NCBI GenBank assembly: GCA_964427955.1 | Contig: CAYRWY010000222.1 | Coordinates: 1-9,400 of the forward strand | Direction of reading: 5' to 3' | DNA length: 9,400 nucleotides | DNA from: JACRBK01 sp964427955 | GTDB taxonomy: Bacteria; Chloroflexota; Anaerolineae; Aggregatilineales; Aggregatilineaceae | Part shown: positions 1 to 6,073 of the stretch, one piece after another | Numbering within the stretch: the stretch's first letter is position 1 | Layout: each line of letters opens with the position of its first letter | Made by a program: the position numbers and the translations under genes | Notes under the pieces: model-generated | Told to the model about the DNA's origin: nothing | The model's input: the letters and a program-made list of their open reading frames with translations, nothing else | Database searches by the model: none

Positions 1-419
1 ATGATCGATTGCAGCATGTCATAGATGCTGATGATCACCAGAAAATAGACCATCAGCGCCGTCGGGTTGTGGCGCTCGAAGGGAGGCAGCCAGACCAGAG
101 CAAACGCCACGGCGGTCGGGATGGCCAGCAAGCCGATGAAGAAGCGCCGCCTGCCCCACCGGGTGCGCGTGCGATCCGACAACCACCCCGCGATGGGATC
201 GTTGACGGCGTTCCAGAATCCGAAAGCGAACCAGCCGCGCCCCACCCACTGCGGCGGCAAACCTTGCTTTTCCGTGTAGAAAAACTGGATGAAAGTATTG
301 AATGTCGTATAGGTTAGCAGCCCGGCGGCATTCGCGAAGGCATAGAAGAACGTATGCCAAAAGGGAATTTTCCCCGGCGAATCCTCACGGGCCAACAGTT
401 TGGTTTTCAATTGCCCCAC
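1..419 (-). CDS. GPH-family (MelB-like) sugar:cation symporter, N-terminal part
   Basis: This is the amino-terminal 139 codons of a membrane transporter cut by the left window edge. The frame shows hydrophobic segments, then the hallmark loop NDPIAGWLSDRTRTRWGRRR between helices 2 and 3. That loop is typical of the glycoside-pentoside-hexuronide:cation symporter (MFS_2) family, which takes up sugars with H+ or Na+. There is no ATG. The frame is closed upstream by TAA at 443-441, so the start must be TTG 431, GTG 428, GTG 425, GTG 419 or TTG 410. GTG 419 is chosen because a GGTGG run lies just upstream, but TTG 410, preceded by GGGAGTGGGG, is as likely. The gene follows the four-repeat protein by 76 bases with no clear terminator, so co-transcription is plausible. 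The substrate cannot be told from this fragment. Confidence 0.85.
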   Translation of the reverse strand, partial: MGQLKTKLLAREDSPGKIPFWHTFFYAFANAAGLLTYTTFNTFIQFFYTEKQGLPPQWVGRGWFAFGFWNAVNDPIAGWLSDRTRTRWGRRRFFIGLLAIPTAVAFALVWLPPFERHNPTALMVYFLVIISIYDMLQSI

Positions 420-456
420 TCCCACCACCAATGTTACGAATTACGCCTGAGCCGAC

Positions 457-469
457 CGGAAACGTTCCG
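457..469. promoter_or_regulatory. Degenerate LacI-type operator candidate before the symporter gene
   Basis: CGGAAACGTTCCG has perfect 5-bp arms around a 3-bp centre. It differs from the operator at 5882-5895 mainly by lacking one central base (GGAAACG-TTCC against GGAAACGGTTCC). It lies about 40 bases upstream of the symporter start. The missing base changes half-site spacing, so binding by the local regulator is uncertain and chance is possible. No convincing promoter is visible beside it. Confidence 0.25.
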
Positions 470-495
470 CGAGTCTCCGGTGATTGTCCCCCACA

Positions 496-1980
496 CTAAC
501 GTGCGGCGCGCACCAATTCCAGAGTCAGGATGTAGGCGCCGCTGGTTGTTCCTTTCTCCCGATCAAAACGCGCCGCCACCAGGGTATACGACCCATCACG
601 CGGCAAGGTGAAGCTGTCGATGAGCGCATCCTGGCCGCCCGCGCCGTCGTCGTCAAACGCGATCTGCTTGTGATCGCTGTCGAACAGCGTCACGAGCGAG
701 TCCAGATCGCCCGACGCGCGCTTCATCGTAATACGAATCGTGTCGCCCTGCTGGCCCAGGAAGATGTACTCCTCGGCCACATTCAGGGCATCCAGGCTGC
801 CCGTCACCGTCGCGCCGTAGACGATCTCCAGCGTCCGCCCCCCGGCGATGCCGGCCCGCCCGGTCAGTTGGAGGCTGAATGATCCGGTCGTGCTGCCCTT
901 CAGCTTGTCGCTGCGCGTGGCCAGGAGATAGTAATTGCCGGTCGCGGGCAGCGTATACGCGGCGATGCGCGCGTCGCTGCCGTCGCCCGTGTCGTCATCC
1001 TGGACAAGCACCGTCAGACTGGCATCGGCCAGCTTAAGCATGGGATCAAGCTCGCCAGATTCCCGGTTCAGCGCCGCGGTGATCACGTCCCCCCGGTGAG
1101 CTTCGAAACGGTAGTAGCGGACCGGGAGATCGTCGGTCACCTCGCCTTCGAAGGTCGAGCCGTAGTCCATCAGGCGCGCCTGTTCAGGATTCTGGCCCAA
1201 TTCTTCCGGCGGAATCTGCGCCAACGACAGCACATAGCTCCCGGAGGTATCGCCCGCCTCACGTCCGAAACGCGTCACGACGACGAGGTAAACGTTGCTC
1301 TCCAGAATCGTGTAATTCAGAATCCCCGCATCCAACGTGCCTTCGGCGGTCGGATCGTCGTCGTTGGACACCAGCACCTGGCCGTCCGACGTCGCCAGTT
1401 CCAGCAGCGGATCGAGATCGCCGGAAGTACGCTTCAGCGTCACGTCGATCATATCGCCGCGCTGCGCCCGGACGAAATAGAACACAATCGGCGCGTCGGA
1501 CGACACACGACCGATGACGCTGTTGCCATAGGCCAAGACGGTATTTTCGTTGACCCCCGCCCCCACCTGCTCGATCAACAGGTCATAGTCCCCGCTGGTA
1601 CTGCCGTGCTCCTGCCCGAAGCGCGTCGCGATCACGAAATACTGCCCGTCCGCCGGGATGCGCTCAAAACCGATCAGCGCATCCGCGCCGCTGCCCTCGT
1701 CATCACTCTCGGCCAGGACGCTGCCCTGAGCATCGGCCAGCAGCAGATAGGGGTCCAGATCCCCCGACGTGCGCGTCATGTGGATGGCCACGACCTGATT
1801 GGCCAATCCGGTGAAGGTGTAAATCTCGCGAAAGGTCTGGTCATCCAGCGTGCCCGTCACCGTCACGCCCAGTTCAAGCGGAATCCGCCCTTGTGCCGCG
1901 GCGATCCGGGGTGGAACCGGGCAGCCTGGCAGCACGCCCCACACGACGCACGCCAGGCACAGGATAATCCGCCACTTCAT
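496..1980 (-). CDS. Putative lipoprotein with four PPC-like repeats
   Basis: This is a 494-residue exported protein of unknown function. Residues 1-20 form a charged start (MKWR), a hydrophobic core and LPGC, a tolerable lipobox with Cys20 as the lipidated residue; proline before the glycine is atypical. Cleavage after AAA29 by signal peptidase I is the alternative. The rest is four repeats at about 35-137, 148-255, 269-374 and 384-489. Each reads YG-T--G-L, a Y-F strand, GD-I-I-M-R-SGDLDP-L-L-D, an acidic DDD/SDD turn, YTLP--G-Y-LVATRF, then G-TSG-Y-L-L. This matches bacterial pre-peptidase C-terminal (PPC) type beta-sandwich domains. The acidic turns may bind calcium. No catalytic domain is present. 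The start has GAGGGG a few bases upstream and lies 10 bases after the preceding gene's stop, so the two form an operon. Surface binding or adhesion is a guess. Confidence 0.88.
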   Translation of the reverse strand: MKWRIILCLACVVWGVLPGCPVPPRIAAAQGRIPLELGVTVTGTLDDQTFREIYTFTGLANQVVAIHMTRTSGDLDPYLLLADAQGSVLAESDDEGSGADALIGFERIPADGQYFVIATRFGQEHGSTSGDYDLLIEQVGAGVNENTVLAYGNSVIGRVSSDAPIVFYFVRAQRGDMIDVTLKRTSGDLDPLLELATSDGQVLVSNDDDPTAEGTLDAGILNYTILESNVYLVVVTRFGREAGDTSGSYVLSLAQIPPEELGQNPEQARLMDYGSTFEGEVTDDLPVRYYRFEAHRGDVITAALNRESGELDPMLKLADASLTVLVQDDDTGDGSDARIAAYTLPATGNYYLLATRSDKLKGSTTGSFSLQLTGRAGIAGGRTLEIVYGATVTGSLDALNVAEEYIFLGQQGDTIRITMKRASGDLDSLVTLFDSDHKQIAFDDDGAGGQDALIDSFTLPRDGSYTLVAARFDREKGTTSGAYILTLELVRAAR

Positions 1981-1990
1981 ACCCTACCCC

Positions 1991-4666
1991 TCAGCTCGTC
2001 CGGCGCGTCAAGGTGAGCATGAACGTGCCGTAGGTATTTTCGCGATCCAGGCCGTAGCGATTGATGGCGATCAGGTATTTCCCGGTCTGCGGCAGGGTGA
2101 TGTCGCTCAACGACGCCTCGTAGGTTCCACCGGTCGGGCTGTCGTCATTGTTGGCGATTTCCGTCCACTGATTGCCCACAGCGCTGTAGAGATGCAGGAC
2201 GGAGTCCAGGTTGCCACTCATGTTGTCCACCTCGATGGTCACGACATCCCCCGCCGTGCCCTCAAAGGCATAAAACACAATGTACTGCTGGTCGTTGATC
2301 TCACCAATTTCCGTCTGTCCGTAGTTGATCGGCGTGATTTCGGTGCTTGCGCCATCGGTCGCCGGTCCGGTGAGCAGTTCCAGACTCAGGCTGTAGGCTC
2401 CCGTGGTTGGCTCGGCATCCGTACCGACATAGCGCGAGGCGATCAGCGTGTAGGTGCCAGCGGCGGGCAGCTCGACCGTGATTTGCGAGTCACGCACCAC
2501 GCCGGGATTGATGTCGTCGTTGGCTTCGAGCACGGTGCCGTTCGCGTCCTGAAGCTCCAGGTAACAGTCCAGCGTTGAACCCGAGGCCGCTTTCATGGTG
2601 ATCCGGACCCGATCGTTGGCCGCCCCATCGAAGGTGTAGACCTGGCTGATAGTCTGCTCGTCGATCATGCCCTCGACGGTATCCCCATAAACGATTACCT
2701 GCGGGCCGGAGATACCTGTCTCTCCAGTTCCACCGGCGGTCTGGGTCAGGGCCAGGATATAGCCGCCGGGCTGGCTGATCGGACCGAAACGAGGGGCCAG
2801 GAGGACCAGGTATTCGCCGGTCTGAGGGAGCGTGATCCCGGTCAGCGCGCCGGTCCCGCTCGACAGCACTTCGTTCAAGTCCTTGTCCGCCAGGATCAAC
2901 ACCGAATCCAGTCCCGGATCGGTGGTGGCGGAGATATCGACCAGCGCGCCCGCCGCGGCATTGAAGCGGTACAGCACTGCCACTTTGTCAAACGTGGCTT
3001 GCAGCGGCGTATCCGGTACCAACAGTGCCGGGGAAAGCTTCTGGATGGGAGACACCGCGACTTCTGTCGCAGGCGCCGTCGGCTCCACGACGCCCCCCGG
3101 GCCGGTCAGCGTCAGCGCATAGGGTCCCGCCGTGACGCCGTTTTCCTGGTCGAAACGGGTGGCAACAATGGCGTAGTAGGCCGTGCGCGGCAGTGTGAAT
3201 TCGATGCGGGAGTCGCGCTGCACGCCGTCCACGATGTCATCGTTCTCGACCAACGGAATGCGCGCGTCATCCAGCAGCAGCAGGGCCGGATCGAGACCGT
3301 TCGTTTCCTCGCCGTTGCCGCTCAGCAGCTCGATAGTAACGGCATCCCCGGCGCTGCCCAAGAACACGTAGACGTCCAGGAAGCGGGCACTGGTCAGCTC
3401 GCCTTCGACCGTCTGTCCATACGTGATGATGGGGAGATCCGCGTAATCCGAGGGCAGCGTGGGCACAGGAGTCGCGCTCAGGGCGGCAGGAGCCGCGTCC
3501 GAGGTGAGATCGAGCACGTAAGAACCGCTGGTCGTGCCGCGGGCTTGACCCTGGCGAGATGCCACGATCAGATATTGGCCGCTGGTGGGCAGGGTATAGG
3601 TCAGCCGGGCATTGCCGTTTTCGCCGCCGCTATCGTCATCCTCGTAGAGCAACTGCCCGGTGCTGTCCAATACATAGAGGTAACTGTTGAGATCTCCCCC
3701 GGCCCGGCTCATGGCGACGGTCACGTTATCGCCGCTCGATCCCTGAAAACGATAGGTCACGGCAGGGGTAGTGGTATCGATATTCCCGCTCAGGCTCTGG
3801 TTGTAAGCGATATCGACGAAGCTGCCGCCCGCGGCGGGATTGCTGCTGACGTCGAACGCAAAGCCATAATTGCCACCCGCACTGCCAGGATCGGGCAGCG
3901 AGGCCACCAGGAACACGACCCCCGCCTGCGCCAGAATCACCTGGAAGCCGCTGCCGGAGGACGAACTCGACAGCTCGGTAAAGTTAGCATCATACAGCAC
4001 CAGGAGCGGCTGAAAACTGGAGACTACTTCCGGCGTCACGGCGACCTGATCCCCCTGTTGGCCATCGAACCAATAGAAGCGCAGCGCCACCTGGCGATCC
4101 AGCTTATCCTGAATCGAGGCGCCGGGCTGAAGCTTCAACAGCCGCACGCTGTCGCCCTGAACAGTGGGCGTGTCAGGCTGGGAGGCCGGGGGTTCGGTCG
4201 GGACGGCGTCAGCGGGTGGCGGGGTCGGGACCGGCGACATATCGACAGCGGCGGTCAGGTTCAACCCGAAGCGCCCGCCGCCTTCCGGGGGAACACCCCC
4301 GGCGGTCGTGGCCTGGATGACGTAGCGCCCGGTCATCGGAATCACGAAAGTCAGCCGGGCGTTGACACTCCCCCCGCTGTTATCATCCGTGGCCAGGGGG
4401 ACCCGGTTGGCGTCGTTGAGCACAATGAACGGATCGAGCAGGCTGTCCGCGGCCACCATCGTGATCGTGATCACGTCACCCGCCTGGGCGTCAAACGCAT
4501 AGAACACGCTGGGCTGGCTGCTGTTCAGCTCTCCATCGACTGTTTGCCCGTAGACCAACAGAGTCAGATCGCCCTGCCGCGGTAAGGCGGCCAGCGCCGG
4601 GGACACGGTCAAGACGAGAACCCCTATCAGGATGGTCGTAAGAATGCGCTTCTTATCCAAAATCAT
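1991..4666 (-). CDS. Secreted protein with seven PPC-like repeats
   Basis: This is an 891-residue exported protein of unknown function, leading the minus-strand unit. Residues 1-26 are a classical signal peptide (DKKR, hydrophobic stretch, SPALA with likely cleavage after Ala26) and there is no lipobox. Seven PPC-like repeats follow at about 35-139, 173-273, 283-388, 412-522, 541-643, 655-765 and 778-887. A Pro/Thr-rich linker spans about 142-170, with shorter ones near 396-405 and 528-538. Repeats 1, 3, 4, 6 and 7 keep the acidic turn (DDN, DDD, NDD); repeats 2 and 5 have Ser/Gly runs instead and look degenerate. No protease, glycosidase or other enzyme domain is visible. The frame extends 25 codons further upstream, but the start at 4666 has a GGAGG site 6 bases before it and opens the signal peptide. 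The family is widespread as an accessory domain; the role of such stand-alone arrays is unclear. Confidence 0.9.
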   Translation of the reverse strand: MILDKKRILTTILIGVLVLTVSPALAALPRQGDLTLLVYGQTVDGELNSSQPSVFYAFDAQAGDVITITMVAADSLLDPFIVLNDANRVPLATDDNSGGSVNARLTFVIPMTGRYVIQATTAGGVPPEGGGRFGLNLTAAVDMSPVPTPPPADAVPTEPPASQPDTPTVQGDSVRLLKLQPGASIQDKLDRQVALRFYWFDGQQGDQVAVTPEVVSSFQPLLVLYDANFTELSSSSSGSGFQVILAQAGVVFLVASLPDPGSAGGNYGFAFDVSSNPAAGGSFVDIAYNQSLSGNIDTTTPAVTYRFQGSSGDNVTVAMSRAGGDLNSYLYVLDSTGQLLYEDDDSGGENGNARLTYTLPTSGQYLIVASRQGQARGTTSGSYVLDLTSDAAPAALSATPVPTLPSDYADLPIITYGQTVEGELTSARFLDVYVFLGSAGDAVTIELLSGNGEETNGLDPALLLLDDARIPLVENDDIVDGVQRDSRIEFTLPRTAYYAIVATRFDQENGVTAGPYALTLTGPGGVVEPTAPATEVAVSPIQKLSPALLVPDTPLQATFDKVAVLYRFNAAAGALVDISATTDPGLDSVLILADKDLNEVLSSGTGALTGITLPQTGEYLVLLAPRFGPISQPGGYILALTQTAGGTGETGISGPQVIVYGDTVEGMIDEQTISQVYTFDGAANDRVRITMKAASGSTLDCYLELQDANGTVLEANDDINPGVVRDSQITVELPAAGTYTLIASRYVGTDAEPTTGAYSLSLELLTGPATDGASTEITPINYGQTEIGEINDQQYIVFYAFEGTAGDVVTIEVDNMSGNLDSVLHLYSAVGNQWTEIANNDDSPTGGTYEASLSDITLPQTGKYLIAINRYGLDRENTYGTFMLTLTRRTS

Positions 4667-4672
4667 GCTAAG

Positions 4673-4677
4673 CCTCC
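4673..4677 (-). promoter_or_regulatory. Ribosome binding site fixing the start of the seven-repeat protein
   Basis: On the minus strand GGAGG lies 6 bases before the ATG at 4666-4664. This favours that start over the in-frame ATG at 4741, which would add a 25-residue non-signal extension and would sit upstream of the proposed minus-strand promoter. Confidence 0.85.
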
Positions 4678-4702
4678 AGTCCCCCCGAAGTCGCTGCCTG
4701 TG

Positions 4703-4731
4703 ATTGTACGGTAGCCCCGGATCTGCCGCAA
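4703..4731 (-). promoter_or_regulatory. Candidate sigma70 promoter for the PPC-repeat unit
   Basis: Read on the minus strand, TACAAT at 4708-4703 matches a -10 box in five of six positions. TTGCGG at 4731-4726, 17 bases upstream, is a weak -35 (TTG conserved). Predicted transcription start is near 4696, about 30 bases before the ATG. It lies back to back with the lacI promoter, with 3 bases between the two -35 boxes, so the two could compete for polymerase. Confidence 0.45.
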
Positions 4732-4734
4732 ACG

Positions 4735-4764
4735 TTGACACGGTTCAAAAATACCATATATAAT
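4735..4764 (+). promoter_or_regulatory. Sigma70 promoter of the lacI-family gene
   Basis: TTGACA at 4735-4740 and TATAAT at 4759-4764 are both perfect consensus boxes, 18 bases apart. Predicted start is near 4771, which puts the operator at 4775-4792 in the initially transcribed region and so suggests autorepression. The spacer also holds a half-site CGGTTC at 4741-4746. Confidence 0.85.
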
Positions 4765-4774
4765 GCGTCTAGGT

Positions 4775-4792
4775 CTTGGAACCGATTCCAAG
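4775..4792. promoter_or_regulatory. LacI-family operator O1 (autoregulatory)
   Basis: CTTGGAACCGATTCCAAG has perfect 7-bp arms around CCGA, with the central CpG typical of LacI-family sites. Its 14-bp core TGGAACCGATTCCA is identical to that of the site at 5845-5866 in front of the ABC operon. It is centred about 13 bases after the predicted lacI start, a position that blocks transcription. Confidence 0.85.
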
Positions 4793-4816
4793 AGCAACTC
4801 CTAGGCCGGAACATCT

Positions 4817-5821
4817 ATGCGCACACCAACCATCAAGGACGTCGCCGATCGCGCCGGCGTTGGCATAGGAACCGTTTCGCGGGTATTGAATGGCAGCCCC
4901 CAGGTTCGCCAGGAAACCCGCCAGCGGGTCCTGGCGGCGATCCAGGAATTGGGATTTAAACCGAATACCGCCGCGCGCCAGCTTTCTGGCGGACGGACTT
5001 TCACGATCGGCGTCGTGTCGCCCATGATCACCCTGCCCTCTTTCATCGAGCGTCTGACCGGGATTCAGGATGTTCTCGACGCCGCGAATTACGATCTCGT
5101 GCTGTACAGCATCCGCTATGTCGATCAATTCCAGCGCCAGCTTCGCACGCTGGCGAAACAGAACCGGGTGGATGGGTTAATCATCATCCTGTCGATGCAC
5201 TTCCATGAAGACGAAATCCGCCAGGTTAGCCCCACCCTCCCGGTAGTCGTGGTCGATAACGACACCATCGAGCACTATCCGCACATCATGATCGACAACT
5301 TCGAGGGCGGACGCCTGGCAACCAACTATTTGATCGAGCGCGGTCACCGCCAGATCGGATTCGTCGGGGACGTGGAGAGCGATGCTTTTGGCTACACGTG
5401 CACGTACCGGCGTTACGAGGGCTTTCGCGCGGCCATCGCCGAAGCAGGGGTGGAGACGAACGAAGCGTGGTGCCGCTTTGGCGACCTGAGTGAGAAGGCT
5501 GCGCGTGAAAGTGCCCGGACGATCCTGACCCTCCCCGAACGGCCCACGGCGATTTTCGCCGGTTACGACACCCTGGCCTTTGGCGTGATGGCGGCAGCCC
5601 AAGAACTGGGGCTGCGGGTGCCGGACGACATTGCCATCATGGGCTTCGACGACATCCAGACGGCCAATTACCTCAACCTGTCGACCGTACGCCAGAACCT
5701 CGGCGAGAGTGGCCGGTTAGGAGCGCGCCTGATCCTCGACTGGCTGCGCAACGGCTATGTCGACGAAAAGGACTGGGCCACCAAGCTTCCCCTGGAAATC
5801 ATCCCCCGCGCCACCGCCTAA
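4817..5821 (+). CDS. LacI-family transcriptional regulator of sugar uptake
   Basis: This is a 334-residue DNA-binding repressor, full length for the family. Residues 5-25 form the helix-turn-helix (TIKDVADRAGVGIGTVSRVL), with Ile17, Gly18 and Arg22 at the base-reading positions by LacI numbering. The hinge keeps Leu56 (AARQLS), the residue known to intercalate at the central CpG of operators; all three local operators have that CpG. Residues about 62-330 are the periplasmic-binding-protein-like effector domain, with VDGLIII, VVVDND, YRRYEGF, PTAIFAGYD and GFDDI blocks. The start is right because the HTH begins five residues in, although the ribosome site (AGGCCGGA) is weak. It lies between its own operator and two more in front of the binding-protein gene, so it most likely represses itself and the ABC operon until sugar binds. 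The inducer cannot be read from sequence. No terminator is seen after it, so read-through into the operon is possible. Confidence 0.95.
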   Translation: MRTPTIKDVADRAGVGIGTVSRVLNGSPQVRQETRQRVLAAIQELGFKPNTAARQLSGGRTFTIGVVSPMITLPSFIERLTGIQDVLDAANYDLVLYSIRYVDQFQRQLRTLAKQNRVDGLIIILSMHFHEDEIRQVSPTLPVVVVDNDTIEHYPHIMIDNFEGGRLATNYLIERGHRQIGFVGDVESDAFGYTCTYRRYEGFRAAIAEAGVETNEAWCRFGDLSEKAARESARTILTLPERPTAIFAGYDTLAFGVMAAAQELGLRVPDDIAIMGFDDIQTANYLNLSTVRQNLGESGRLGARLILDWLRNGYVDEKDWATKLPLEIIPRATA

Positions 5822-5833
5822 ACGGTTCTATGT
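5820..5833. promoter_or_regulatory. Degenerate operator half-site over the lacI stop codon
   Basis: AAACGGTTCTATGT differs from AAACGGTTCCATGT at 5885-5898 by one base, so it retains the right half of an operator. The left half is lost in the end of the coding sequence. Its centre lies 32 bp from that of O2, matching the 33-bp O2-O3 spacing, so it may be a weak auxiliary site. Confidence 0.35.
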
Positions 5834-5841
5834 CGGCCCAC

Positions 5842-5871
5842 TTGACAATGGAACCGATTCCATTGTAAACT
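5842..5871 (+). promoter_or_regulatory. Promoter of the ABC sugar transporter operon
   Basis: TTGACA at 5842-5847 is a perfect -35 box. TAAACT at 5866-5871, 18 bases on, is a four-of-six -10 box. An operator fills the spacer between them and overlaps both boxes. Predicted start is near 5878, giving a leader of about 195 bases before the binding-protein gene. Confidence 0.65.
5845..5866. promoter_or_regulatory. LacI-family operator O2
   Basis: A 22-bp near-perfect palindrome: arms ACAATGGAA and TTCCATTGT are exact inverse complements around CCGA, with a central CpG at 5855-5856. The core is identical to O1. It occupies the spacer of the operon promoter, so bound repressor would exclude RNA polymerase. 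Confidence 0.9.
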
Positions 5872-5881
5872 AGAAACGTGT

Positions 5882-5895
5882 TGGAAACGGTTCCA
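5882..5895. promoter_or_regulatory. LacI-family operator O3
   Basis: TGGAAACGGTTCCA has 5-bp perfect arms around ACGG. Its centre (5888-5889) is 33 bp from that of O2, about three helical turns, so two repressor dimers would sit on the same DNA face. It lies just after the predicted transcription start. Confidence 0.8.
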
Positions 5896-5939
5896 TGTAG
5901 ATTGCCACGGTACAGCGATTAGCCCTACTAGGTTGATCC

Positions 5940-5956
5940 TTGTATCAATGATACAA
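5940..5956. repeat. Perfect inverted repeat in the operon leader
   Basis: TTGTATCAATGATACAA has 8-bp perfect arms around a single A. It does not resemble the LacI-type operators. It could be a site for a second regulator. TGATACAAT at 5949-5957 also reads as an extended -10 element, though no good -35 precedes it. A 1-base loop makes an RNA hairpin with the full stem unlikely. Confidence 0.5.
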
Positions 5957-5964
5957 TGGAAGTG

Positions 5965-5983
5965 GGTGGTCCTTTCGACCACC
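5965..5983 (+). other. Leader hairpin
   Basis: GGTGGTC and GACCACC form a 7-bp stem around the loop CTTTC. No U-tract follows, so it is not an intrinsic terminator. It may stabilise the long leader of the operon mRNA; no known riboswitch was recognised. Confidence 0.4.
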
Positions 5984-6028
5984 ACCGAAATTAGTATATG
6001 GGAGGCATCTACGGACCAGCTCCCGGAA

Positions 6029-6073
6029 ATGCTCGACAATTTTCGTTCAGACTCAAGGAAGGAGATTTTGTAA
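6029..6073 (+). CDS. Possible 14-codon leader ORF overlapping the binding-protein start
   Basis: ATG at 6029 opens a 14-codon frame (MLDNFRSDSRKEIL). Its TAA stop shares one base with the ATG of the binding-protein gene (TAATG), a typical translational-coupling junction. The frame contains that gene's ribosome site. Its own ribosome site is poor (CCCGGAA directly before the ATG), and such a short frame can arise by chance. It is listed as a candidate only. Confidence 0.2.
   Translation: MLDNFRSDSRKEIL
6059..6065 (+). promoter_or_regulatory. Ribosome binding site fixing the binding-protein start
   Basis: AAGGAGA lies 7 bases before the ATG at 6073. That ATG opens a clean signal peptide, which rules out the in-frame ATG at 5998 whose extra 25 residues are not signal-like. 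Confidence 0.85.

Noticed and set aside
19..360. 113-codon minus-strand ATG frame at the left edge
   Set aside because: It is out of frame with the symporter, whose frame shows the NDP--G--SDRTRTRWGRRR motif and simply lacks an ATG start.
420..495. Terminator between the four-repeat protein and the symporter gene
   Set aside because: Only a short 5-bp dyad is present and no U-tract follows it on the minus strand.
1096..2016. 306-codon plus-strand frame opposite the four-repeat gene
   Set aside because: Same shadow character; its periodic similarity to itself only mirrors the repeats on the other strand.
2999..4585. 528-codon plus-strand frame opposite the seven-repeat gene
   Set aside because: Arg/Gln/His-rich translation without domains, exactly antisense to a coding sequence with regular PPC-like repeats and a signal peptide.
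4769..5128. 119-codon minus-strand frame over the start of lacI
   Set aside because: Antisense to the helix-turn-helix coding region; no ribosome site or domain.
5998..6072. 25-codon N-terminal extension of the binding protein
   Set aside because: It would bury the signal peptide, and the good ribosome site sits before the ATG at 6073.
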